A DNA stretch of 64,000 bases from Porphyrobacter sp. ULC335. Lineage in GTDB: Bacteria; Pseudomonadota; Alphaproteobacteria; Sphingomonadales; Sphingomonadaceae. The position numbers and the translations under genes are program-made. Below the pieces are notes generated by a model. The model was not told the origin of the DNA. It saw only the letters and a program-made list of their open reading frames with translations, and searched no databases. The stretch covers positions 1,178,001-1,242,000 of the forward strand of contig NZ_CP078091.1 in the NCBI RefSeq assembly GCF_025917005.1. Reading direction: 5' to 3'. Positions 7,716 to 15,209 of the stretch are shown piece after piece (position 1 is the first letter of the stretch; each line of letters starts with the position of its first letter).

Positions 7716-8618
7716 ATGATCAGTTTTCGCAAAGTTGCCACCGGCCTGCTTGCCGCAGCGCTGACAACGCTCATCGGAGTCGCCTCGCCCGCGCAGGCGC
7801 AATATCCCTGCACCGGTGCACCTGGCGAACAAATGGCGGCAGTGAAGACGGAGCCAGGCGGGGCGACGGTTCCACTATGTATTCCCGGTGCATCGCCGCA
7901 AGAAGCTCCGGCTCCGGCGCCGCAAGGAACTCACGCCGCCTTTGCCTTCCACGTGGACGCCTCGGATTTCTGGATCGACGGAAACTATACGGGACCGGGC
8001 CATGCCGGCGAGCGAATCTCCCTCGAACAGTGCAACCGCGTCATGGGCGGCGGCTGCGTGTCGGGCGGTGGCTGGGGCAACGCAGCCATGGTGGTCTATC
8101 GCAATGGCAGGGGCGAACTGTTCTGGGGATGGAGCTATGACAAGGCCAGCGTGAACAAGGCCCAGACCGATTGTCGCGCCAATGCTATTCTGCCGTGCGA
8201 ACAGGTGTTGAAGCTGGGATCGAGCACACGCGAACGCTTTCCCGGCGCTGAAGCCCGCAAACGCTATCTGGCTGGCGCCTGGGTCAAAGGCGCGGAAGGC
8301 TACGACGGCAAGCTCTACATCGCCAGTGGAGAGCCGACTTACGCCGCGGCTGCCGACAAGGCGATAAACGCCTGCCGAGCCGCCACAGGCGGACGCGAAT
8401 GCGCGGTGATAGACTACACCGCCGATGGCGTGTTGCAGGCCTATCGCTCAGCCGACGAACAAGGTGTGGTAGTCGAAACCACAAGCGCGCGCGCGGCCAA
8501 GGCCACACAAGGCGTCTGCAAGAAAGCCAAGGTCAAATGCACCCTTCAGGCGCAGTATGACGCTCGCCGCCCGGGCCAGTTCGTCCATGATTTCAAATCA
8601 GCAGGCGGAGGCGAATGA
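7716..8618 (+). CDS. Secreted DUF4189-like protein, paralogue 1
   Basis: 300 residues with a Sec signal peptide ending ASPAQAQ at about residue 29. The mature protein starts with a short Cys pair domain (YPCTGAPGE ... VPLC), then a Pro-rich linker, then two DUF4189-like units. The first contains WGWSYDKASVNKAQTDC; the second contains GKLYIASGEPTYAAAADKA. Each is rich in paired Cys, fitting periplasmic disulphides. It is about half identical to the next gene in tandem by eye. The function of the family is unknown. ATG 7716 is chosen because the signal peptide begins there (MISFRKVATGLL). Confidence 0.72.
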   Translation: MISFRKVATGLLAAALTTLIGVASPAQAQYPCTGAPGEQMAAVKTEPGGATVPLCIPGASPQEAPAPAPQGTHAAFAFHVDASDFWIDGNYTGPGHAGERISLEQCNRVMGGGCVSGGGWGNAAMVVYRNGRGELFWGWSYDKASVNKAQTDCRANAILPCEQVLKLGSSTRERFPGAEARKRYLAGAWVKGAEGYDGKLYIASGEPTYAAAADKAINACRAATGGRECAVIDYTADGVLQAYRSADEQGVVVETTSARAAKATQGVCKKAKVKCTLQAQYDARRPGQFVHDFKSAGGGE

Positions 8619-8652
8619 ACGTTTTTCCCTATCCGTTCCTTCCGGAGTAATC

Positions 8653-9543
8653 ATGCGAACTCTGATCCAGACCTTCTCAATGGGCATCTGCGCGCTCGTC
8701 CTTGCCGCCATTGCCCAGCCCGGCGCAGCCCAATCACCCTATCCCTGTTCGAACGCGCCGGGCGAGCGGGTGGTCGGCATGACCAACTCGGGCGGGGTGA
8801 CGGTGCCGCTTTGCGTGCAGGACGGCCCGCCTCAGCCCCCTCCACCGCCCGTGACAACCCATGCTGCGCTCGCTTGGCATCCCGACGCGTCCGACGTGTG
8901 GGTCGATGGCAATTGGAACGGTCCCAACAACGGAGCTCAGGAGGGGGCGCTGGCGATGTGCGCCCGCGTCATGGGCGAAGGCTGCGTTGTGGGGGCGGTT
9001 TGGAACGATTCCAGCCAGCAGATCTACCGCAACGATCGCGGTGAGCTGTGGATCGCCTGGACCTACGACAAGGCCAAAGTCGCGCAGGTGGAAGCCGAGT
9101 GCCAGGGCAAGACCGTCCTGCCGTGCGAGAAGGTGGTCAAGATCCATTCGTCCTATGACCGCGATCCGGGGCCCGAAGTGCGCAAGCGCTATCTCGGGTC
9201 GGCGTGGGTGGCCGATGTGAAGCAGGACGACGGCAAGCTCTACATTGCCAGCGGCGAACCCAGTCTTGCCGCAGCACAGACCAAGGCGATGGCTGCCTGC
9301 TCGGCGGCCAATCCCGGCGCTACCTGCGAAGCCGCCGCCTGGACGGGCGATGGATATTTGCAGCCCTATTTTCTCGGCGAAAGGGCGGTAAGCACTGCGC
9401 ACACCAGTTCCAAGCGCGCGGCGCAGGCAGCCAAAGCGATCTGCAAACGCGAGAAGGCCAAGAGCTGCACGCTGCAGAAGCAGTACTCCGCCCGTGAGCC
9501 GGGCCTGTTCGTGCACGACTTCCTATCCGGGCGGTCGCGGTAA
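8653..9543 (+). CDS. Secreted DUF4189-like protein, paralogue 2
   Basis: 296 residues with a signal peptide ending QPGAAQS. The layout equals that of the preceding gene: YPCSNAPGE ... VPLC, Pro linker, then two repeat units with WIAWTYDKAKVAQVEAEC and DGKLYIASGEPSLAAAQTK. The shared C-terminus FVHDF is also kept. It begins 34 nt after paralogue 1, after a GGAG 9 nt upstream, so the two are probably one transcript formed by tandem duplication. No catalytic motif was seen. Confidence 0.72.
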   Translation: MRTLIQTFSMGICALVLAAIAQPGAAQSPYPCSNAPGERVVGMTNSGGVTVPLCVQDGPPQPPPPPVTTHAALAWHPDASDVWVDGNWNGPNNGAQEGALAMCARVMGEGCVVGAVWNDSSQQIYRNDRGELWIAWTYDKAKVAQVEAECQGKTVLPCEKVVKIHSSYDRDPGPEVRKRYLGSAWVADVKQDDGKLYIASGEPSLAAAQTKAMAACSAANPGATCEAAAWTGDGYLQPYFLGERAVSTAHTSSKRAAQAAKAICKREKAKSCTLQKQYSAREPGLFVHDFLSGRSR

Positions 9544-9581
9544 ACAGGAGGATCGACAACCGCCGCCTTATAAGGAAGGGA

Positions 9582-9740
9582 ATGGTTCCGCGTCGCGACC
9601 CGAAGTCCCATCGGTCCACCATGCGCGCCTAAAAGTGCGCGCCGTGCAAGGCATTCCACCTCACCATCTCCAACAAGCGACCGCAGGTGCCGCCCCGTGC
9701 CAAACCCAAGGTGACGGGCTTTCGTGATCGAGGCGACCTA
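9582..9740 (+). pseudogene. Zinc-ribbon mini-protein remnant with in-frame TAA
   Basis: From ATG 9582 the frame reads 16 codons ending in MRA, then TAA at 9630-9632, then continues KCAPCKAFHLTISNKRPQVP. In the intact copy at 7278 the same place reads LRAYKCALCRQFHLTSR, so the TAA stands where Tyr (TAC/TAT) would be. Downstream the frame is open and runs into the antisense of the PspA-like gene. A single-base change explains the break. Confidence 0.55.
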
Positions 9741-10412
9741 GCGCTTCTTGCCCGCTGCTTTCTTTGCAGGGGTGGGGGCGGCGGCTTTGAGCGCCGCCAG
9801 TTCCGCCTCGATTGCGCTCGCTTTCTGCAAGCCAGCAATCTCGTCGTCGAGCGAGGCGGGTGAGGGGGCTTCTCCGGGCACATCCACAAAACCGGCGCGG
9901 CGTTCCAGCGCGTCAATCCGGTCAATGCGGCGGTCGACGTGGGTGTCAGTGGCGGCAGCAGCAGCGGGCCTTGCTGCGGCTTCGGCCTTCACCATTTCGG
10001 CGATGCGCGCGGTGATGGCGGTGCGCTTGGCTTCCAGATCGGTGATAACGGCGGCGGCCTCGGCAATCTGATCTCCCAGCGCGGCGGCGGCGGCGGTGGC
10101 ATCAGCGGCCTTGGCACGCTCGGCCTCGCGGGTCAGCAGCGCGGCGCGGGCAAGATCCTCGCGGCCGTGATCGACCGCGATCTTGGCCTTGCCGGTCCAT
10201 TCCTCGGCCCCGGCGGCGATGCGGACGGCGGTGTCTTCCAATCGGTCACGCTGGCGCTTCGCCTTGGCGGCATCGCCATGAAGCGCGATCAGCGTTTCCT
10301 CGATCTCGGACTGGAGCAGCCGCAGCATCTTGCGCGGATCACCCGCCTTGCCGACGAGGTTGTCGACATTGCTAGAGACGAGTTCGCGCACACGGATGGC
10401 GATAGTGATCAT
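9738..10412 (-). CDS. PspA/IM30-family protein
   Basis: 224 residues. The protein is almost wholly helical and Ala/Glu/Lys/Arg-rich, and begins MITIAIRVRELVSSNVDNLV. The PspA hairpin features are present (GDPRKMLRLLQSEIEETLI, then long coiled coil at residues of about 30-150). PspA/Vipp1 proteins form ESCRT-III-like assemblies on stressed inner membranes. The C-terminus is a Lys/Ala tail (TPAKKAAGKKR). No pspBC or pspF is seen nearby. It is transcribed away from rplK. Confidence 0.8.
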   Translation of the reverse strand: MITIAIRVRELVSSNVDNLVGKAGDPRKMLRLLQSEIEETLIALHGDAAKAKRQRDRLEDTAVRIAAGAEEWTGKAKIAVDHGREDLARAALLTREAERAKAADATAAAAALGDQIAEAAAVITDLEAKRTAITARIAEMVKAEAAARPAAAAATDTHVDRRIDRIDALERRAGFVDVPGEAPSPASLDDEIAGLQKASAIEAELAALKAAAPTPAKKAAGKKR

Positions 10413-10667
10413 GGTTTCCCCCGATGGAACGGTGCCGTCTGCCTATCACGTGGAGGTTAATGGTTGAAGTGGCTTGCCAAAATATTCAGCCGCACGCGGC
10501 GGGTTGCTTTTTTGCGCTGCTGCCTCTAACCGCGCGCCTTCGCTCGGCCCCAGGCCAGAGTGATTCCGTGCGGGAGCCTCTGCAATGCACGAAGCAGAGG
10601 CGCTGGACCGCTTAACATGAGCCCGGATGGAAACAGCCGGGCAACAGTGCGACAGGAGTAAGGCCAC
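10413..10667 (+). promoter_or_regulatory. rplK-rplA leader region with two hairpins
   Basis: 255 nt with no gene. It holds GCCTCTGC/GCAGAGGC at 10576-10601 and GCCCGG-N10-CCGGGC at 10621-10642, the latter ending 15 nt before the GACAGGAG ribosome site of rplK. L1 autoregulates the L11 operon by binding its mRNA leader in many bacteria; whether one of these stems is that site is inference. As rplK is no longer next to nusG, this stretch should also hold its promoter, but no clear box was seen. Confidence 0.4.
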
Positions 10668-11099
10668 ATGGCCAAGAAAATCGAAGGCTATATCAAGCTG
10701 CAGGTGCCCGCCGGCTCTGCAACCCCCTCGCCGCCGATCGGTCCGGCGCTGGGTCAGCGCGGCGTGAACATCATGGAATTCTGCAAGGCGTTCAATGCCG
10801 CCACGCAGGAAATGGAAAAGGGCATGCCGATCCCGACCGTCATCACGGTCTACGGCGATCGCTCGTTCACCTTCATCACCAAGACCCCGCCCGCATCGTA
10901 CTTCCTCAAGAAGGCGGCTGGCCTGAAGTCGGGTTCGAAGGAGCCCAGCAAGATTTCGGCCGGAACCATCAAGCAGTCGCAGATCCGCGAGATCGCCGAA
11001 GCCAAGATGGCCGATCTGAACGCGAACGACATTGATCAGGCGATGAAGATCATCGCCGGTAGCGCCCGCTCGATGGGCCTCGAAGTGGTGGAGGGCTAA
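10668..11099 (+). CDS. rplK: 50S ribosomal protein L11
   Basis: 143 residues. It carries the N-terminal signature [30 protein letters not shown] and the C-terminal RNA-binding domain. L11 binds the GTPase-associated centre of 23S rRNA and is needed for RelA activation. The ribosome site GACAGGAG is strong. rplA follows after 4 nt. Confidence 0.99.
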   Translation: MAKKIEGYIKLQVPAGSATPSPPIGPALGQRGVNIMEFCKAFNAATQEMEKGMPIPTVITVYGDRSFTFITKTPPASYFLKKAAGLKSGSKEPSKISAGTIKQSQIREIAEAKMADLNANDIDQAMKIIAGSARSMGLEVVEG

Positions 11100-11103
11100 G
11101 CAC

Positions 11104-11796
11104 ATGACCAAGATCACCAAGAAGGCGAAGGTTCTGGCCTCGCTCGATCGCGAAAAGCTCTACACCGTTGACGAAGCGCTCAGCGTGCTGCGCCAGTACA
11201 AGACCAAGTTCGACGAAACCGTCGAAGTGGCCATGAACCTCGGCGTCGATCCGCGTCACGCCGACCAGATGGTCCGCGGCATGGTCTCGCTGCCCTCGGG
11301 CACCGGCAAGGACGTCCGCGTGGCTGTGTTCGCGCGCGGCGACAATGCCGAAAAGGCGCTGGCTGCCGGTGCTGACAAGGTCGGTGCGGAAGATCTGCTG
11401 GAAGACATGCAGAACGGCAACCTCGACTATGACCGCGTGATCGCCTCGCCCGACATGATGGGCGTCGTCGGTCGTCTCGGTAAGGTGCTCGGCCCCAAGG
11501 GCCTGATGCCGAACCCGAAGCTCGGCACGGTTACCCCGAACGTCGCGCAGGCGGTCAAGGACGCCAAGAGCGGCCAGGTCGAATACCGCGTCGAAAAGCA
11601 GGGCATCATCCACTCCGGCATCGGCAAGCTCAGCTTCTCGGATGACGCGCTGAAGGCGAACTTCAAGGCGCTGACCGAAGCTGTCGTGAAGTCCAAGCCC
11701 TCGGGCGCCAAGGGCAAGTACGTCCGCAAGGTTACCATGACCTCGTCGATGGGTCCGGGCCTGAAGGTCGACCTGAGCGAAGTCGAAGGCGCGTGA
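11104..11796 (+). CDS. rplA: 50S ribosomal protein L1
   Basis: 230 residues with the L1 signature [21 protein letters not shown]1 binds the L1 stalk of 23S rRNA and typically represses its own operon. The start is 4 nt after the rplK stop, so the two are co-translated. rplJ-rplL, which often follow, are not in the window next to it. Confidence 0.99.
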   Translation: MTKITKKAKVLASLDREKLYTVDEALSVLRQYKTKFDETVEVAMNLGVDPRHADQMVRGMVSLPSGTGKDVRVAVFARGDNAEKALAAGADKVGAEDLLEDMQNGNLDYDRVIASPDMMGVVGRLGKVLGPKGLMPNPKLGTVTPNVAQAVKDAKSGQVEYRVEKQGIIHSGIGKLSFSDDALKANFKALTEAVVKSKPSGAKGKYVRKVTMTSSMGPGLKVDLSEVEGA

Positions 11797-12089
11797 TTTG
11801 AAGGGGCGAAGCCGCATCCGCGGCTTCGCTTCCTCGCTCATGCGACCTGTCGGTCGCATCGCTGCGGGCGCGCGGTCGCGCTTGCGATCCTTTCAGGATC
11901 GATGAGTCGTTTTTCCTGCGCTGCCTGAATGAGGACGTAGAAGGGATCGGAAGCCATGTGCTTTCGGTCCCTTCCCTTTTGGCGGATAGGTCATTCGCTC
12001 CCTTGTCTTTTGCCCGCGCTCTCCCATGTCATCAGGTGACGCGGCCCCTCTCTCCTCCCCCCGCCGCGTTTCTTGAAAGAGGTTTGACG
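11797..12089 (+). terminator. Hairpin-rich 3' region of the rplKA operon
   Basis: Three hairpins follow rplA: GCGAAGCCGC-ATCC-GCGGCTTCGC at 11806-11829, TGCGACC-TGTC-GGTCGCA at 11841-11858, and GATCC-TTTCA-GGATC near 11886-11900, with a TTTTT tract about 10 nt later. The first is the best terminator candidate though it lacks a T-run. No gene is supported in the remaining bases to 12089. Confidence 0.5.
11860..11886 (+). repeat. Covarying GC-rich palindrome family, copy 3
   Basis: The core GCGCGGTCGCGC follows CGCTGCGGGC and precedes TTGCG. The stem is GCG/CGC around the CGGTCG centre. It lies in the rplA downstream region. Confidence 0.6.
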
Positions 12090-12401
12090 ATGCCCGTTCC
12101 TTCCGAACGCCTGGCCGGGTGGCTGAAGCCCAAGTGGCTGGTGGCAGGCGTTGCGCTCGCCGCCTTCGGGTTGCTGCTGAGTTACGATGTCAGACTGGGC
12201 CTTGCGGCGGGTGCGCTGCTTGGCGCGGTGCTGGTCGTCTGGTTCTATATCGCGCTGCGTTACGGCTCGCTCAGCGGGGTGCCTTCGGTGCGCACCACTC
12301 TGGTCGAGCGCGCGCAGCAGCAGGAGGCCAATCGCAGGCTGGCAACCACGCGGGCGGGATCAGCCCCGCAGGAAAGCTCTGATCCGGCCCAGCGCCCCTG
12401 A
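12090..12401 (+). CDS. Small membrane protein, hypothetical
   Basis: 103 residues with two hydrophobic segments at about 17-33 and 38-57, a short basic N-terminus and a Gln/Arg/Ala-rich cytoplasmic tail. AAAGAGG ahead of the ATG at 12090 sets the start. The family is not recognised. Its 3' end overlaps the convergent acyltransferase-like gene by 42 nt. Confidence 0.6.
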   Translation: MPVPSERLAGWLKPKWLVAGVALAAFGLLLSYDVRLGLAAGALLGAVLVVWFYIALRYGSLSGVPSVRTTLVERAQQQEANRRLATTRAGSAPQESSDPAQRP

Positions 12402-13259
12402 TCGCTGCGCCAGCGCCTTGGCCTGGCCGACGCCCGCATCGAACCCCGCCCGCGCGCCCAGCAGGGTGCGGTTGGCAAGCGTCGGTTCGAGCAACACGAG
12501 GCTGGAGCATGCGGCGGAATGCGTGCCGAACATTGCCTTGTGTGCCCCGTCACCCTCGGTGAAATCGAACCACCGGTACCGCCCTTCGGCAAACAGCCGC
12601 TCCAGCGCATCCATCTGGAGAACTGTGCCGGGTGACAGCCGCGCCCAATCGGGATGGTAGCCGAGATGGGCGTAAACCAGCGTCTCGCCCGTCACGGGAA
12701 GTGACAGGTAGGCGACCGGCTGGCCGCCGGCATGAAGCAGGAAGGCCCGCATCCGGTCCGTTCCGGCAGCTTCGAGCATCGCGCGGCGGGACGCGGCATC
12801 TTCGGGCAGGCCCGCACCCAGCAGCCGCGCCTGATAGGTCAGCGCCGACAGGGGCAGCGCCGCGTCGAGGAAGGCTTCGATCTCGGCCGGGCTGCGATGC
12901 TCGGTCAGGGTATAGCCGCCCGCCTCGTCCGCCAGCTTGCGCGCCTTGCGCCGCAGGGTTGATCGGGTCTTGCCCGAGAACTGCGCCAGATAGGCATCAA
13001 AGCCCTGCGCCATGTCGATATAGTGGCGGCGATAATCCTGCCGCCCTCCGGCAATGAAACCGGGGTAGTGCGCCGTCACTTCGGCCAGCCGCGCGGTCGG
13101 GGCGGAGAGCACCCGCACCCCGTCGCGCCCGCTGGGGCAGGCCGCGGGCAGGGTGCCGGCCAGCACGTCTTCAAGGCTGAAGCTCCAGGTCGAAAGCGCG
13201 CGCGGCACGCTCAGCAGGCGGCGCGAGCCGAGAGTGAAGTCGATCGCTGCGCTGGCCAT
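12360..13259 (-). CDS. GNAT-fold (FemAB/CelD-like) acyltransferase-like protein
   Basis: 299 residues. The central part has FSGKTRSTLRRKARKLAD, then AFLLHAGGQPVAYLSL and VLQMDALERLF, the pattern of the Acetyltransf_6/CelD (BcsL) branch of the GNAT fold. These proteins often sit with polysaccharide or exopolysaccharide genes. The next gene on the same strand side is a polysaccharide deacetylase, 12 nt upstream, so they are likely an operon. The substrate is unknown. A second member of the class is at 40411-41571. Confidence 0.7.
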   Translation of the reverse strand: MASAAIDFTLGSRRLLSVPRALSTWSFSLEDVLAGTLPAACPSGRDGVRVLSAPTARLAEVTAHYPGFIAGGRQDYRRHYIDMAQGFDAYLAQFSGKTRSTLRRKARKLADEAGGYTLTEHRSPAEIEAFLDAALPLSALTYQARLLGAGLPEDAASRRAMLEAAGTDRMRAFLLHAGGQPVAYLSLPVTGETLVYAHLGYHPDWARLSPGTVLQMDALERLFAEGRYRWFDFTEGDGAHKAMFGTHSAACSSLVLLEPTLANRTLLGARAGFDAGVGQAKALAQRSGALGRIRAFLRG

Positions 13260-13271
13260 GCCCGGATGCCG

Positions 13272-14255
13272 CTAGGTCGCACCGTAAAGCGCGTTGGAGA
13301 CGAATTGCTCGGCCAGCCGGTGCCCGGTGCGCATCGCGCTTGCCGGGAGCGGCTGTGCGGAACCGCCCGTCAGGCGCAGGACCGGAGGACTGTCCTTGTA
13401 GTTGCCCGTTTCCACGCCGCGCATCGTCGCCAGCGATTTGATCAGCCCGCCAAAGCGGCGGCGCACGATGTGGTTCACCGCCAGCTTGCGGCGGTTGATG
13501 AGTTCGAAGGAGTGGCTGACCAGCGTAAAGCTGTCGCGCCCGCAATCGCGCGCATGGCGGATCGCGCAAAGCATCTCGCTGAGCGTCAGCGCGGTGATCT
13601 GGGCATGACGCTGCCCGCCGCCGAACGCGCCGATCGCGCCAACAGGCACTTCGATCACGCCCATGTGGCCCACCGGATCGCGGTCTTCGGCACCGAGGGT
13701 GATGCGGCACAGGCTCGCGCCTGCCAGCGCCGGACAGTGGCTCGAATCATAAGCGATGCCGAGCGCCGAAAGCGCGCGCAGCGTGTCGTCATTGGCGCCG
13801 TAATTGCCCGCACGGAAGGCGACCGGCGCAGGCGCGCCTGCCGCGATCAGCGTGGCGCGTGCGTATTCGAGCAGCTGGCACTGCTCCTCGAACGGGAAGT
13901 CCGCGATGCTTAGACCGGTGGCCTTGGACGCGAGCGGATTGGCGCTGCCTGAGTGGGCGAGCCATTCGGTGTGGCAATGGAGCTGCACGTCCTGCCCGGC
14001 GGCGATGATGGGTGCGACAATGTCCTCGATCGCGGCCACGCCCCACACCAGTGCGGGCATGGGGTCGACAAAGAACACCGCCTTCTGGCCGTGCTCCTCG
14101 AGCACCTGAAGCTTGTGGGTGATCCCGGCGCTGCCATAGGGCGTGATGCAGGCGATCGAGCGGGCGAAGTTTTCCGCACGGTCAGCCGTCCCCGGCCCCG
14201 TGTAGAGCCCGGAGGAATATTCGGTGTCGATCGTGATGAAGACCCGCGTCGTCAT
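13272..14255 (-). CDS. Polysaccharide deacetylase-like protein
   Basis: 327 residues starting MTTRVFITIDTEYSSG. ITIDTE gives the catalytic Asp pair region, DVQLHCHTEW supplies the metal His residues, and APVAFRAGNYGA is the next NodB-homology strand. The fold is the TIM-like NodB barrel that removes N- or O-acetyl groups from glycans. No signal peptide is present, so it probably acts in the cytoplasm on a precursor. It is followed by the GNAT-like gene after 12 nt. Confidence 0.82.
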   Translation of the reverse strand: MTTRVFITIDTEYSSGLYTGPGTADRAENFARSIACITPYGSAGITHKLQVLEEHGQKAVFFVDPMPALVWGVAAIEDIVAPIIAAGQDVQLHCHTEWLAHSGSANPLASKATGLSIADFPFEEQCQLLEYARATLIAAGAPAPVAFRAGNYGANDDTLRALSALGIAYDSSHCPALAGASLCRITLGAEDRDPVGHMGVIEVPVGAIGAFGGGQRHAQITALTLSEMLCAIRHARDCGRDSFTLVSHSFELINRRKLAVNHIVRRRFGGLIKSLATMRGVETGNYKDSPPVLRLTGGSAQPLPASAMRTGHRLAEQFVSNALYGAT

Positions 14256-14311
14256 GTCTCCGGCTATATCGCCAGAGGGTTAAGACGAGGTGATGCTGTC
14301 TCTTGTGGGTG

Positions 14312-15073
14312 TCAGATGCCGCCCGGCGTGAAATCGTAACCGTGCGCGGCGAGCCCGTCGGCAAGACTGTCGCAGCAGCGTTTCAGGTCTTCGGCGCTGA
14401 CCGAGCGGACCACGAAATTGGCGCCGACCTTGCCTTCGCGGAAGAAGGGGTAGGAGCCGATCTGGCAGGTTTCGTGCGCGGCTTCGACCTTGCGGAGCAG
14501 ATCGGCAACCTCGCTTTCGGCGACCCAGCAACCGATGGTTTCGGACAGCAGCGGCGCGCCGCCTTCAAGCTGGCCGGTGAGCGCGTCGAGCATCCCGGCG
14601 GTGATGTGCGGCACGCCCGCCATCACGAACAGATTACCGCGGCGAATGCCGGGCGCGCCCGACATGCGGTTGGGGATCAGCTCCGAACCCTCCGGCACCC
14701 GCGCCATGCGAAGGCGCCCTTCGTTGATGCCGCCGCGGCTTTCGTAATAGCGTTCCAGCAGCGCGCGTGCTTCGGGGTGGATGACGACCGGCACGCCCAG
14801 CGCGGCGGCGATGGCATCGACAGTGATGTCGTCATGCGTCGGCCCGATCCCGCCTGTGGTGAAGAGGTAATCATAGGCGGCGCTGAGTGCATGGACCGCC
14901 TCGACGATCCGGCTTTCGACATCGGGCACCACGCGCACTTCGGCAAGGCGAATGCCCTGCACCTGCAGCCAGGTCGCGACCTGCGCGATGTTCTTGTCCT
15001 GTGTGCGGCCGGAAAGGATTTCATCGCCGATGACGATAAGCCCGGCGGTCCAGATTTTGTCGGGAGAGGTCAT
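14312..15073 (-). CDS. CinA-type molybdopterin-binding (MoCF) domain protein
   Basis: 253 residues. The N-terminal two thirds is a MoaB/MogA fold with VIGDEILSGRTQDKN and TTGGIGPTHDDITVDAIA. The C-terminal amidohydrolase domain of full CinA is absent, so this is the short form (competence/damage-inducible protein A family). In some family members the fold takes part in pyridine nucleotide salvage; the activity here is not known. It is 56 nt upstream of the deacetylase gene. Confidence 0.85.
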   Translation of the reverse strand: MTSPDKIWTAGLIVIGDEILSGRTQDKNIAQVATWLQVQGIRLAEVRVVPDVESRIVEAVHALSAAYDYLFTTGGIGPTHDDITVDAIAAALGVPVVIHPEARALLERYYESRGGINEGRLRMARVPEGSELIPNRMSGAPGIRRGNLFVMAGVPHITAGMLDALTGQLEGGAPLLSETIGCWVAESEVADLLRKVEAAHETCQIGSYPFFREGKVGANFVVRSVSAEDLKRCCDSLADGLAAHGYDFTPGGI

Positions 15074-15130
15074 GGGGGAAGGTTAGGGGAGAATGGCGAA
15101 GGACAAAAGGGCTTCGTCACATTCCTCAAC

Positions 15131-15196
15131 CCGTTCGCGTCGAGCGAAGTCCAGAGGCACCAAGACAGGTGTCTCGACTACGCTCGACACGAACGG
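15131..15196. repeat. REP-like inverted repeat
   Basis: The left arm CCGTTCGCGTCGAGCGAAGT (15131-15150) and the right arm ending CGCTCGACACGAACGG (to 15196) are inverted copies of a roughly 24-nt unit with about 3 mismatches. They flank a short AC-rich loop between the MoCF gene and the monooxygenase. This resembles the dispersed palindromes of many proteobacteria. Confidence 0.75.
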
Positions 15197-15209
15197 AGTT
15201 GGGGGTGTC

